A DNA stretch of 64,000 bases from Rutpela maculata (taxonomy: Eukaryota; Arthropoda; Insecta; Coleoptera; Cerambycidae): the NCBI GenBank assembly GCA_936432065.2, contig OW386289.2, positions 21,522,781 to 21,586,780 of the forward strand, read 5' to 3'. Shown here one piece after another: positions 1-10,686 of the stretch (positions within the stretch are counted from its first letter, which is position 1; each line of letters opens with the position of its first letter). The translations under genes were made by a program, and so were the position numbers. A model generated the notes under the pieces. The model was not told the origin of the DNA. It was given only the letters and a program-made list of their open reading frames with translations, and did no database searches.

Positions 1-1150
1 GCACATGGCGTTTTCGTGAATAGTCCAGTAAATGTCAAAAGAACTGTTGGCAATGGTAAAGCTACACCTCTTTGAAGCAAGACACTACTTAGTCATAAAT
101 CTATCTAAAAAATTAATAGTCCTATTATTATGACGAAAAAAATGTATAAATAGAGCGGAAAAATTATTTTATAATTCGATAAAATTAATAACCAAAACAT
201 TAGAATATGAGAAATACATAATACTGCGTATTACAACAAATTACCTGATCAGTTAGAAACTTAAAATAACATGAAAGTCATTGTTTATAAGAATGTTTTA
301 GTGCAGAAAAAGTAATTCTCAATTACGTAAAAATACATACTTTACGAAAAAAATTGTTTGTAGATGATACAATTATCTTCAATTTTTATTTTCTTTATTA
401 TTTGAATGGACGCACTATGTTTTTAACTTTATTATTTTATCAAAAAAAAGTAAGTAAACATAACTTGAAAACTAAAGCAATAAATGGCATAATTTCACCC
501 CAATTATACGTAGAGGGCAATTTTTAATGCTGCCTATTTTTTTGCAAGGTAACAAATTATCTGAAAGTTTTTTTATGTCTATTTTTATTTAAAATTAATT
601 TTTTAATTATTTGTGACTATGACCATAATAAGAAAAATAGCAGAAACTTAATATTGCTACATAAATTGTTTAAATTTTTATGAAGCAAACAAAACTGCAG
701 TCTTGTGCTGATGACTCATCGATTTTGTGCGTCGGCCTTGTCTATAGGGGGTGTTCACAGAAGACGCTGTAATTAGGGTAAATGAAATCGGTTGGTCCCA
801 GTTGAAAGGTAATTGAATAAACTTATTTTTCAACAAAAATTTCTAATATTTTGTTTCCTTATAAATGTATAAAATGTTTTTTTACAATAAGGTTGGATTT
901 TTTAGGTTATAAATTATTTTTAAGGAAAATAATGTAGGCATCTAAACCATTTAATTAATCATTTAAAAAGCTTAAAAAAAACTTTAAATGAACTTTTTTA
1001 TTAGAACGCAATTTAAAAGAAATCATTTTCGCAAAATTCGATTTTCATATAAACGAATTTTTGAACAAAGAATAGACATAACTTGTAGAAATTGTAGAGA
1101 ATTAAAATATCTTTCAACATTGTGGTCAACGTTCTTCTTCTCAAGTCTTA
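1..1150. other. AT-rich DNA, no gene seen
   Basis: No reading frame here looks like a protein, and I see no RNA gene or clear repeat boundary. Short homopolymer-rich open frames occur, as expected by chance in AT-rich DNA. Confidence 0.6.
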
Positions 1151-1795
1151 ATTACTTCCACTTTAGTATAGTAACGACAAAAAAAATTTTGAAAATTTTT
1201 ATTGTTCAAATAGGCTTAGAATGTCATGAAACGTCGTAATTTTAAGTTTGAGCGAAAAAAAATCCTGTCTGTCGGTCCGTCTGTAACTTTTTTTGTGCTC
1301 ACGATTACTCTGGAACTGTTTAAGATATTGACTTAAAATTTGGTACACGTATGTATTTTAACGAGATCTGGAAATAAATTATATTTTTATCCTCTTCCGT
1401 CGAAGGGTTGGGTGGTAAATTGGGGTAAATGGGGATAAATAGGTAAATCAAACAGGTAAGAGTCCATAAAATTTGTATTTAGTAAGAGTCCATAAAATTT
1501 GTATTTAGTATATGTAAGAGAAGCTAAGGTCTCAAAAACCTTTTGGCATTAGTCACCCCCATTACCACCCCCACCCCATTATTAAAGGGGATAAAAAAAA
1601 TTGTGATTTAGTGTGTGTACAAGAACCAAAAATCTCAAAATATTTTTTTACTTCATCCACCCCTATTACCATTCCCCTATCACCACCCCCATCCCACTAC
1701 CGATGTGGGATATCGTTTTATGGGTTTTTGGGGTAGAGATTTCAAATATTATATTATTAAAGTTCCATAAACAATTATTCCCACATACAAAATTT
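1151..1795 (+). repeat. Dispersed repeat copy (family R1)
   Basis: This stretch matches the right palindrome arm at 40,437-40,476 plus 41,953-42,460, its mirror in the left arm, and more weakly 50,108-50,400. Shared landmarks are a run of CTGTCTGTC-type motifs, a block of GGGGTAAAT repeats, the phrase AAATTGTGATTTAGTGTGTG and an end at ACCGATGTGGGATATCG. It lacks the 1,476-bp TIR insertion present in the palindrome copies (the junction here reads TTCAAATAGGC near 1,205-1,215), so it serves as the empty site. Function unknown; probably an old non-autonomous transposon. Confidence 0.75.
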
Positions 1796-2149
1796 TTTCG
1801 TTGTGAGAGACTTGGTTAGAAAATCTGGAAGTGAAAGTAGTGACTCCTTGGGCAGCGGTTTTTTTTGAGTTAATCGCGAAAAACGAGCATCGAAATTTGA
1901 CTTTTGGAGAGCAGGAAAAAAAAACACTTAATCTTAAAAAAAATCACCTCTCGGTCAATTTTCTACCATATTGGAACGGACTAAAATTTTCTTCCCCCTT
2001 TGATTGACCTCCTTTATTTCTGAATTATTTTTTTAGGTTGGATGACGACCCTGCTTATTTTTCCTATAAAAACTATATCAGATTTTTTTCCTGGTAATAA
2101 CGACTGACAACTACATTTCAAATATCATTTTACTGAGTCGTTTCTTATT

Positions 2150-2600
2150 TTTTAAAGTGGCCACCCTGTAAATTTTTCATATTTTTTCTTCTTTGACAGT
2201 TATGTTACCTACATGCGAAATTTCCGCCATCTTCTTTCATTATTTTTTTCTAATTTTCATATTTTCCTTACTTGGCAGTTGTGATATCTGCATGTGAAAT
2301 AATATCGTCCTTCGTCTCATTTTTTATTATTATTTTTGGGGCGACCACCCTGTATATTTTTTCATATTTTTCTTTGACAGTTGTGTTAACTATATGCGAA
2401 ACATTATTGTCCGCAATCCATTTTTTCATTATTTTTTTAGAGTAAACACCCTGTACATATTTTTTCCCCTGACAGTTGTGTTAACTACACGCAAAATATA
2501 ACCGTCTTTCGTCACATTTTTTACCTCATTATTTTTTCAGGTGTCCACTATTCTTCGTTGACAGTAGCGTCAACTAACGACCAAATATTTTTCTTCTGCG
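2150..2600. repeat. Degenerate tandem repeat, about 100-130 bp units
   Basis: About four or five diverged units share the order CACCCTGTA, TTTTTCATATTTT, GACAGTTGTGTTAACTA, CATGCGAAA and CGTC(T)TTCGTC. The order repeats with variable spacing, which points to an old tandem array. It encodes nothing visible. Confidence 0.55.
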
Positions 2601-3372
2601 TCAAACGGTTTTGTAATATTTTCCCCACAATATATATCTTATAAACTACAATAATTGTTATGTGTATTGTTAGAAATAGATACATCCCAAACAGCACGTC
2701 CAATTGTAATTACGTCTCTACAAGATATATACATGAGAAACAAAATATGTTAAGGTAGATCTAATTGTTAAACTAGTACTGACGTACACATATGAGATAC
2801 ACTTATGTTTATATTGACAGATTTATGTGATACAACGTTTAATAATTGTATACTGTATGCACTCAAGATTCTAAACATTTTTATATAACGTAAAGAAGGA
2901 TCATTAGAATGTTGCAATTTGACGTCCGTAGAAGATGCCTACAAGGTTTAAGTCATATGTACGTGTGATGCTTTATATAATACTTGTGCCTACTGCATAC
3001 ACCACATAAAAGTGCGATATATATACATGATACAAATAACTATATATACACTTTTTAGTTGTGTCTTGTCGTGTCTACATTCGACTATTCGAGCATGGAA
3101 CAGTGTGCGCGCGCAAAGCGTCAGCGTGAGCATACCAGCCATGTGTATCTCATGTGTCCTCTTTCGTCTATAAGAGTGGTCATAGCCACACATACAGCAG
3201 GCATTTTTGTTTTTTAACAATATCCAAAACAATTTATATTCGAAAGAGTAAAGATTCGGCAGTTTTAAAGATATCGAGTTCTTTTAATAATAAAATTAGA
3301 TTAAAATGCATTAAAAAGCAAAATCTAGTCGTTGCGTGTTCTACTATAAAGTCTTTAAGCAGGTATTCAAAC
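2601..3372. other. No gene seen
   Basis: Nothing recognisable. A few overlapping open frames of 80-140 codons on both strands have no domain, no repeat support and low-complexity composition. Confidence 0.5.
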
Positions 3373-3447
3373 AGAAGTCAGTGGTTGAGTGAGTTAAACA
3401 TTAGGCGGCGAGGCAAGAGGTACGCGGTTCGATCCGTGCTCACTTCT
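3373..3447 (+). pseudogene. tRNA-like sequence, probably a relic or SINE head
   Basis: The 75-nt length fits a tRNA. The ends AGAAGT and ACTTCT pair as an acceptor-like stem. A box-B-like GGTTCGATCC is present, and the sequence is followed by a long T run from 3,451 that would stop RNA polymerase III. The T stem is imperfect and I cannot assign an anticodon. I read it as a tRNA-derived pol III unit or decayed tRNA gene, not a functional tRNA. Confidence 0.35.
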
Positions 3448-3871
3448 GTCTTTTTTTTTTTTGTTAAAATAGTTGCGAAAAAACTTTCAGTTGTTTTTTT
3501 CAAGGTAATAATTGCTTATAAAACCGATGTACGAATATACTTCTTTTCAATTTTAGGTCTGTTTTAGACCATTAAATATTCTATTTATGTTTCACAGGTT
3601 TGTATAAGTACTTCAACTTAAAACTTTAATTCTTAACTCAGGTGACACTGGTGACAGTTTAATTAAATTAAATAAGTTCTTAATAATTATAAATAAATAA
3701 AAATACTAGTAACTCGAAAAATTCAGGTTTGGGAACACGTAAAAAATAGAAAAAAAAAGAGAACTTGAAAGATTTTCATATATTTTAAATAAGGCTAGAA
3801 ATTCAATTTCACACATAATAAAGACTTCATACACATCATAAATACTGCTTTTAGCATCCGAAATAACAATC
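3448..3871. other. No gene seen
   Basis: T-rich then A-rich DNA between two tRNA-like sequences, without a supported feature. Confidence 0.5.
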
Positions 3872-3953
3872 ACCACGATAGCTCAGTTGGTAGAAGCGTC
3901 AGTACTGTAATACGGACAACAGAAACGTGTAGGTTCGATCCCTACCCACCGCA
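3872..3953 (+). pseudogene. tRNA-derived sequence with A and B boxes
   Basis: It contains a near-canonical A box (TAGCTCAGTTGG), a box B (GGTTCGATCCC) and a perfect 5-bp T stem (GTAGG/CCTAC). The D stem carries an extra A and the acceptor stem does not pair, so this looks like a tRNA pseudogene or SINE head. The duplicated block that recurs at 10,686 begins inside its D arm, so the downstream copy has only the 3' two thirds. Confidence 0.5.
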
Positions 3954-4931
3954 ATTGGCAAAGGTAAGTAAAAATGAATTTAATAACTTAATAAACATTA
4001 TAATTTACAGGCAACCCTTGTGAGAAGAAATTGGAGTGATGGTAAACAATATTAGATAGTTAATGTAAATAAAATATACGGATGGCTAACAAATAAATTC
4101 ATAGGACAAAACGTATATGCATTAATTACTTTATTTTTATCAAGTAGACTTACTAACTAGTATGTAGTTTTATATGTTCCCATTGCTAAAAACCTGTGGG
4201 GGGATTACCAAATATAACCTGAAAAAATTAACGTCTAGCATAAGACGTCATTCGTCTGACACATTAGGAAGTCAATCACTGTGCATGCGATAACACACTG
4301 TGGATCAAATTATTTGTGTGTATGTAAATGGTATACTGTGGCTACATTGTGAGGCGGACGTTTAACCTTTGTGCATACGTGTTTGCCTACAATGTCACAG
4401 AAGAAGAAACAATCAGAAGGGAATGTCGGCAAAAAATCCTTTGATCTCGTGTTGTAAATTTCCGCCATTCTTTTGTTGGGCGAGTTCAGGACAGTACTCA
4501 ATATTTTTTACCCCTTTTAGGAACGGACCGGTAGAGATTCAGAGAACCTGTGAAACATTAGATGAAGACAAATAATATTTGTTTCAGATTTTCAATATTT
4601 CTTAACTAGTTAGGCGGCATCATGATATATAAACTGTATCACGAGGCGAGATCACGCCACTCGCCATTTGTCGCAGACGATCCGGTTACAGAAGAAATCC
4701 GTGATCCGGGCCTGGCACAATATTTTACAATTCCGTCCGAGATTGACAGTGCGCGATGTAGATGCGCGAACTTTTCGCGCCAATGAGAGATTCTATTCTG
4801 ATTGTTTCTTTTTCTGTGACAATGTGTAAACGTAGCACATTTACATCGTAGAATTGTGTAACCTTGTGTCTGCATCTAGATACATCGTCACAATGCGAAC
4901 ACTTCGTAATCGTTATTTGGTGTGCTGTATG
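3896..4931 (+). repeat. 606-bp direct repeat, copy 1 (carries a TIR insertion)
   Basis: Apart from the inserted element at 4,396-4,818 and its 7-bp duplication, this is the same sequence as 10,686-11,291 at a constant offset of 6,790. I found two mismatches in 606 bp (4,287 G against 11,077 C; 4,386 C against 11,176 T). The copies begin at GCGTCAG and end at GCTGTATG. Copy 2 starts immediately after the TTG tail of the Jockey element. The pair may be an exceptionally long target-site duplication or a local duplication. Confidence 0.85.
4396..4818. mobile_element. 423-bp MITE-like TIR element with empty site
   Basis: The terminal inverted repeats are CACAGAAGAAGAAACAATCA and, at the far end, the complement of CACAGAAAAAGAAACAATCA; about 21 of 22 bases match. 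The element is flanked by the 7-bp duplication ACAATGT (4,389-4,395 and 4,819-4,825). The unoccupied target with a single ACAATGT survives in the duplicate block at 11,179-11,185, which proves the insertion. No transposase is encoded. I cannot assign the superfamily; the 7-bp duplication is unusual for hAT (8 bp) or Tc1/mariner (2 bp). Confidence 0.88.
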
Positions 4932-5818
4932 CCCTGCCAAAAATTCCACATAGAAACTTATAAAAAAAAAGTGATGCGGTTTTATCGTTCCTATAAGTTA
5001 TATTAGTATTATACAGACAGGATTTTATCTGTTTTATTAAGTTTTAAATTGGTTATGAAACAGTAATTCCGAATGAGCTATTTGGAATTATCATGTTGCC
5101 CTTTCATGAGTACTTATATGAAATATACATCAACACATCTACAGTTTAGTGACTGCCCTTATATCTGTAAACATATGGAATTACAGATACAACTTTAAAG
5201 AGATTCTAAACTTTTCTATAAGTAATATCATAAGAGTTCCAGTCCGTCCTTTCTCCAGTATCTATCGTATGTAACACACCATTTATCAACATGTTTTTAT
5301 TGTAAATTTCAACATTGTCTTTTTATTAGTATTAATGTGGTCGAGTGTGTTAAGGCGTCGTCAGATCCGAACGTCAAAAAGTGATTTGTAGTATTTTTTG
5401 CAAGAAGTGTGAAATCTGTGCTGCGAAAAGTACAAAAGGCCCCAGCGAATACTAGTACATCCGTACGAGTAAAGGAAGGTTCGTTCCTCCTGTATTAAGT
5501 GAGTTTTTGAACAAAAAATAATCATTTGACAGTGACATCAAGAGTCTAAAAACTTTACTCCCATTTCCGGTTCGCCACCGGAAACATTTCCGAGATATCT
5601 AACCCTACATCCAAAAAACATAACCTAAAAATTTCTTCGAACTAAATTCCACAGAGTTACCAACTGAAATTTGTAAATTTTTATTTCACACCTGTCAAAC
5701 TTTACAAAAGTGATACTAGGTCCAAGACTTTTTCATTCGAATACCTTCCCCCGACCGGTTAGGATAAAACCGGTCGAGGTCCATAGACATTTATAAATTA
5801 AATATAAGACAAAACGAC
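4932..5818 (+). other. Presumed 5' UTR of the Jockey element plus uncertain flank
   Basis: No ORF. The sequence is AT-rich to about 5,340 and more mixed afterwards. Jockey-type elements carry an internal promoter downstream of the start site, but I cannot place one here. Confidence 0.4.
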
Positions 5819-7414
5819 ATGGATGTGACACCGTCTGCAGAAGGTCGAGAAGCCGTGCGCAAAGAACTATGCGGTTGGTCGAAAGGGTGGCCAACCCTAC
5901 CACCCACACGCCAGTCAGATAATGAAAGCGACACCTCCTGTGTCTCATTGGATAGAAGAGCATTCGCAAAGAAAACAACTTTAAAAAGAAAAAGTGATAA
6001 ACCGATGACTCAAAAACATGCAGAGGCTGAAATTGACAGCGGATCAGAAGGTAGTCAAAGCAGCGTTAAAAAGGCACCAACCAAACCAAAAATTCAAACA
6101 GGGACCAACAACTCTTCGAACCAACCAAACCCGAACATAGTAAATCTATTTAAGATTCAATCAAAAGTTAGGAAGATCCTTGAAGACGGTAACACAGGAT
6201 TCACACACCCAGGATCATCCAAGAAATCGATACCGCCACCGTTGTCCCCAGCGATAAAAACCATGAACAGACATGAAGGACAAGCCAGTGTTGACGATGA
6301 CATGGATGTGGTGCCACCACAACCCCAGCTGGAGTTGGAGTCAGTATCCCCAGTAGTCCAACCCATTAATAAAAAACCACCTCCCATCGTTATTCACGGC
6401 AGATTCCTCAAACAAAAAGAACTTAACACCTTCTTTAAAGGTAAACTCAGAGACAATCATTTGTGGAAACACTCAAGTAACACAACTACGCTCCAGCTGG
6501 CAAATCGCGCTGATTGGAATACAGTAAATGATTACCTCAACGAAGGAAAAGTAGAGTATCACACATACACCCCCAGAGATGAAAAGACACACGCATTCAT
6601 CCTCCGGGGGCTGTATCATCCTGTTGAAGTCCAAGAACTCAAGGATGAACTGAAAACTACCCACAACATTGAGGTCAAACAATTGTACACCCTAAAAGGT
6701 ACTAGGAACCCACTTTATATGGTTATCACAAACAGCGGAGTGACGCTAAAAGACCTTCAAGGCAAAGTGAAACACCTCGACTATACCTCGATCCAATGGG
6801 AGAGACATATAAACAATAAAGGGATTATTCAGTGCCATCGGTGCCAGCAATGGGGGCACGCCACCACGAACTGTCGAGCGTCCCCCAATTGCTTGAAGTG
6901 CGCCGATGGGCACTTCACCAAGGACTGCCCGAAGAGTAGAGAAGAACCGGCGAGATGTGTAAATTGTTTAGAGGCTCACCCTGCAAACAGCGTGACTTGC
7001 AAGGTCTACAAACAAAAAATAAACCAAATCAACTTAGGAACAACAAGAACTCCTCCCAGCCCACAAATGAAATATGTGGCGGCAGCACTGCCCAAGACCA
7101 ATGCGTGGACCCAAAGGCAACAGCAGCCCCAAGAGAGACCCATACCCCCTCCCCTGACCAGAATACCAGAGAGGCCATCGCAACCTTCCGCCAGCCAGCG
7201 AAGCCAACCAACCAATGGGATGATGAGCTCCGACATGTCAAAGTTGCGGATGCTGAAAGAACAAACAGACATCATGGCCTCCTTGGTCAACATTGACCAA
7301 TTGTTGATGCGGATGACGCAATTAAACGAACAACTCAAGAGCTGCACCGACGCTTTTGACAAATTTCAGGTGGTGACGGCCTTCTTCCAAGGTCTGCCCG
7401 CCGATGCCTTCTAG
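5819..7414 (+). CDS. Jockey ORF1, Gag-like nucleic-acid-binding protein
   Basis: A 531-residue protein begins at a true ATG. The first ~190 residues are polar, Ser/Pro-rich and probably disordered. From about residue 200 to 335 lies the region that normally precedes the zinc knuckles in Jockey ORF1 (PRE_C2HC-like), including GLYHPVEVQELKDEL. Three CCHC-type knuckles follow at roughly 339-394, starting CHRCQQWGHATTNC, CLKCADGHFTKDC and CVNCLEAHPANSVTC. The last ~130 residues are Gln/Pro-rich with a helical end. In this family ORF1p coats element RNA and carries it to chromosomes. Its last codons overlap the ORF2 start by 11 nt in another frame, so ORF2 is probably translated by reinitiation. 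Confidence 0.93.
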   Translation: MDVTPSAEGREAVRKELCGWSKGWPTLPPTRQSDNESDTSCVSLDRRAFAKKTTLKRKSDKPMTQKHAEAEIDSGSEGSQSSVKKAPTKPKIQTGTNNSSNQPNPNIVNLFKIQSKVRKILEDGNTGFTHPGSSKKSIPPPLSPAIKTMNRHEGQASVDDDMDVVPPQPQLELESVSPVVQPINKKPPPIVIHGRFLKQKELNTFFKGKLRDNHLWKHSSNTTTLQLANRADWNTVNDYLNEGKVEYHTYTPRDEKTHAFILRGLYHPVEVQELKDELKTTHNIEVKQLYTLKGTRNPLYMVITNSGVTLKDLQGKVKHLDYTSIQWERHINNKGIIQCHRCQQWGHATTNCRASPNCLKCADGHFTKDCPKSREEPARCVNCLEAHPANSVTCKVYKQKINQINLGTTRTPPSPQMKYVAAALPKTNAWTQRQQQPQERPIPPPLTRIPERPSQPSASQRSQPTNGMMSSDMSKLRMLKEQTDIMASLVNIDQLLMRMTQLNEQLKSCTDAFDKFQVVTAFFQGLPADAF

Positions 7415-10109
7415 ACTTAGGCTCTCTTCTTGGAACGCCAATGGTGTAGGTAACAAAATTCCTTTTTTGATCAATTATTTAATGAGGCATAAAATAGACA
7501 TTATGCTGCTGAACGAAACAAAACTCGAAAGACGCGACAAGCTACGCGTCCGAGGGTATACGACAATCCGCAAAGATAGGGCCGACATCAATAGGGGAGG
7601 CGGCGTGGCCGTACTCATAAAGTCAGACATTGCGCACACGCACCGTACTCTACGGAATACTTCCGTGGAGAACGTGTGTGTGACGCTGGAAGGCGGCATG
7701 AGTATCGTCACCGCGTATAACCGGCCCTTGAACGGGTTCACGGCGGGTTGTCTTGAGAATTTGCTGAACTCAAGCCCGCGCTGCTTGCTCATAGGCGACC
7801 TTAACGCGCGACATCACGCATGGAACTGCAATCGCAATAATGCAAACGGCAACACCCTGTACGATTACGTGAGTAATCATAACGTCGTGTTGCAGTATCC
7901 GGACGATCCCACACATTTTCCGTATAACGGTACAACACCTTCCACCCTCGACATAGTGGTCAATAAGGGTGTGAGGAACTCCACGCCACCCGTGACGCTG
8001 GAGGAACTCGCATCCGACCACAATCCAATTCTCTTAGAATTGGATAACATGTCGAGGGAAGACATGACACGCAAGATCACATCTTATAGAGACGCCAATT
8101 GGCGTCTCTATAAGACACACATAAACACTCACCTAACACTTGCAAACAATATCACTACAGCCGCCGAACTGGAAAATGTAGTGGGCGAGTTCACAAGGAT
8201 GCTGCAAGACGCCAAGCAGAGTGTTGCAACAACTATAACGATTAATCCGTACAAGGACCGACTCGACGCAGCGGTCATACAAGACATACGCGAGAAAAAT
8301 CGACTGAGACGGCTTTGGCAGCGAAATCGCGATGTCGACGCTAAGGTCGAGATGGGTAGGCTGCAAAGGCAGATCAGGACCGCCATCAATACCGCAAAAA
8401 ACCGGAAATGGCGGGATAGGCTGGAAGCGTTGAATCCTCAAGACAACTCGCTGTGGAAGCTGTCGAGGGCCATGAAAAATACGCGGGAGGCCATACCCGC
8501 CTTAACAACACCAAACGGACAGACGTCGATGACAGACTCACGAAAAGCAAACGACTTAGCTGACCAATTCCAAAATATACATAACATACAAATACCAAAC
8601 AATCCGGAACACGACCGCATCGAAAATGACGTAAACGAACTGATTGGCCATGACATCCAATTGACGAGACGCGAATTTCTAAAAGTCATGGCCAAGCCCT
8701 CGGAAGTTGCGAGCATTGTACGGACTCTACCAAACAACAAGGCCCCGGGTACAGACGGCATCGAGTATAGGCTACTCAAATATCTCCCGAGAAAAGGCAT
8801 TGTACAATTGACATATATTGTCAACGCGATCCTGCGACTGCAACACTGGCCCAGCCAGTGGAAATGCGCCGTGGTCGTGCCAATTCTAAAGCCGAACAAG
8901 AACGCGAAGCTCGTCGGCAGCTATCGACCGATCTCGTTGCTGTCGGCGATCTCCAAGTTGGTGGAGAAGGTCATCCTGATCAGACTAGACGCTGCTCAGG
9001 ATGAACTTCACATCGACGACGAGTGCCAGTTCGGCTTTAGACGGGGCAGGAGCACCGTGCAGCAGGTCGTCAGGATCGTGAACGACGTCAAGGTGCAATG
9101 CAACCTCGGGAAGAGCACCGTCATGGTGCTCCTCGATATTGAGAAAGCCTTCGATACCGTATGGATCCCGGGGTTACTCTACAAACTAAATTCATTGGAC
9201 TTCCCAACGCACATCACGAAACTTATTCACTCCTTCCTGTCTGGTAGATCGTTGGAGGTCAGGGTGAATAATAAACTATCAACTCGGCGGGACATTCGCG
9301 CGGGCGTCCCCCAAGGGTCGTGCCTGTCTCCAAAGTTGTTCAACTTGTACGTTTCCGACTTCCCGGAGTTCCCAAATTCGAACCTTGCCAAGTACGCCGA
9401 CGACACAGCCATGTACGTGCATTCGCATAACGCGCAGGCGGCTAATATGCTGCTGAAAGCGCACATGGCCCGTGCCACGGCGTATTACAACAAGTGGAAA
9501 ATTCGGATCAACGCCGAGAAGTCAGAGTCGATTCTGTTCACGCGCCGCTTCACAGAAAACCGGATTCTAACGCCACTTTCGATCGGGGGTAGAGAAATTC
9601 CAATTAAGCGGTGCGTGAAGTATTTGGGGGTGAACCTGGACAAAAGACTGACGTTTAATACACACATTAACGAGACGATACGCAAAGTCTACTCCATGTC
9701 CAGGAGTCTGTATCCGCTCCTGGCACGGGGCAGCGGACTCAACAGGACTAATAAAAAGTTGTTGTACACGATGGTAATCAGGCCGGCCATCACATACGCG
9801 GCGCCGGTGTGGTGCAGCATCCCGGTCACGACAATGCGGAAGTTAAAAGTATTAGAACACAAATTTATGCGCCTCATTTCAGACTCTGATAGGTACACCT
9901 CCCTCAGAAATCTCTATGCACGTTGCCACGACATAACCCCACTAGCGGACTACGTCCAAGAAACTTCGCAAAAATTCTACCAGTTTAAACTGGACGGTAG
10001 CCCGCTTACCCGCAACATTACCCGAATCAGACAGCATAATGCCATACTTTTCGATATAAGACACCCCCTACCGTACCAGGCGTTGCCTATCTTCCGGCAG
10101 CTTCCCTAG
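7404..10109 (+). CDS. Jockey ORF2, endonuclease and reverse transcriptase
   Basis: A 901-residue protein of normal length for Jockey ORF2. Residues ~1-215 form an APE-type endonuclease: SWNANG near the N-terminus, LNETKL, GDLNARHHAW and SDHNPI carry the expected metal-binding and catalytic residues. Residues ~440-720 form the reverse transcriptase, with APGTDGI, YRPISLLS, FGFRRGRST, LLDIEKAFDTVW, GVPQGSCLSP and the catalytic YADD at 9,393-9,404 (about residue 664). KYLGVNLDKRLTF follows in the thumb. No RNase H or CCHC domain follows, which fits Jockey rather than the I clade. The enzyme nicks target DNA and primes cDNA synthesis from the nick. The start ATG lies inside the ORF1 stop region; the frame is uninterrupted. 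Confidence 0.95.
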   Translation: MPSRLRLSSWNANGVGNKIPFLINYLMRHKIDIMLLNETKLERRDKLRVRGYTTIRKDRADINRGGGVAVLIKSDIAHTHRTLRNTSVENVCVTLEGGMSIVTAYNRPLNGFTAGCLENLLNSSPRCLLIGDLNARHHAWNCNRNNANGNTLYDYVSNHNVVLQYPDDPTHFPYNGTTPSTLDIVVNKGVRNSTPPVTLEELASDHNPILLELDNMSREDMTRKITSYRDANWRLYKTHINTHLTLANNITTAAELENVVGEFTRMLQDAKQSVATTITINPYKDRLDAAVIQDIREKNRLRRLWQRNRDVDAKVEMGRLQRQIRTAINTAKNRKWRDRLEALNPQDNSLWKLSRAMKNTREAIPALTTPNGQTSMTDSRKANDLADQFQNIHNIQIPNNPEHDRIENDVNELIGHDIQLTRREFLKVMAKPSEVASIVRTLPNNKAPGTDGIEYRLLKYLPRKGIVQLTYIVNAILRLQHWPSQWKCAVVVPILKPNKNAKLVGSYRPISLLSAISKLVEKVILIRLDAAQDELHIDDECQFGFRRGRSTVQQVVRIVNDVKVQCNLGKSTVMVLLDIEKAFDTVWIPGLLYKLNSLDFPTHITKLIHSFLSGRSLEVRVNNKLSTRRDIRAGVPQGSCLSPKLFNLYVSDFPEFPNSNLAKYADDTAMYVHSHNAQAANMLLKAHMARATAYYNKWKIRINAEKSESILFTRRFTENRILTPLSIGGREIPIKRCVKYLGVNLDKRLTFNTHINETIRKVYSMSRSLYPLLARGSGLNRTNKKLLYTMVIRPAITYAAPVWCSIPVTTMRKLKVLEHKFMRLISDSDRYTSLRNLYARCHDITPLADYVQETSQKFYQFKLDGSPLTRNITRIRQHNAILFDIRHPLPYQALPIFRQLP

Positions 10110-10686
10110 CCACACTTCCTTCTACGAAAACCTAATCCTACTCTATTATTTATCTTTTCTCAACTTTAACTTTCCAACCCCTTCTTTATGTTTGTACAAT
10201 TTTGTACTTTTAACCTTTTTGTTCCCTTTTTGTCTTTCTAAATTCCCTCTAGGCCGATAACATCCTGTAAATCCAAACTTTTTAAATTCAACCCTTTTAA
10301 CTACCCTACCTTCCTTGACGGCGATCAGACCACAAGGACGTCATTTGCTCGAACGGGTTTTTTCGTTTAATTCTGTTTTCCCGTATCAGCAACCAAAAAT
10401 TTGTAAGTGCAGTGCAAGTGTTAGTTTTAAGTTTTTTATTCATTAGTTTTAGGCTCGTGCGAGCACATTCCCTAATTTTAACCTAGTTTTAAGTCTGCCT
10501 AAGGCGGACAGGTGTCCTAGCTGCAACAAACATTATCGTTAAACCAAATCGGACCCGCCTCGTCCAACCACACATTTTCCACGACGCTACGCGCCGTGGT
10601 TGTCTGGTTGGCTCCGGGCCGGGATCCGATGAGGTGCATTCTTGTAACAAGAAATGTCAAATAAATTTGTTTTGTTGTTGTTGTTG
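10110..10686 (+). other. 3' UTR and TTG tail of the Jockey element
   Basis: Non-coding. It ends with AATAAATTTGTTTTG followed by about four TTG units (10,664-10,686). The stretch 10,505-10,640 is GC-richer, and GACGCTACGCGCCGTGG could fold, as expected of the template region recognised by the reverse transcriptase. Confidence 0.75.

Larger units (their letters stand above)
4932..10686 (+). mobile_element. Jockey-clade non-LTR retrotransposon, apparently full length
   Basis: Two intact overlapping ORFs (a zinc-knuckle ORF1 and an endonuclease-reverse transcriptase ORF2 without RNase H), a GC-richer 3' UTR and a TTG-repeat tail at about 10,664-10,686 define the element. The 3' end is exact because the duplicate block starts right after the tail. 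The 5' end is uncertain. If the 606-bp direct repeats are target-site duplications it begins at 4,932, but base composition changes near 5,340, which is an alternative start. No stop codon or frameshift breaks either ORF, so the copy may have been recently active. Confidence 0.85.

Noticed and set aside
686..760. Possible hammerhead core CTGATGA near 686
   Set aside because: No GAAA at a suitable distance and no flanking helices.
3872..3953. Functional tRNA-Tyr gene (a GTA sits where an anticodon might be)
   Set aside because: Acceptor stem does not pair, the D stem has an insertion and there is no proper anticodon stem.
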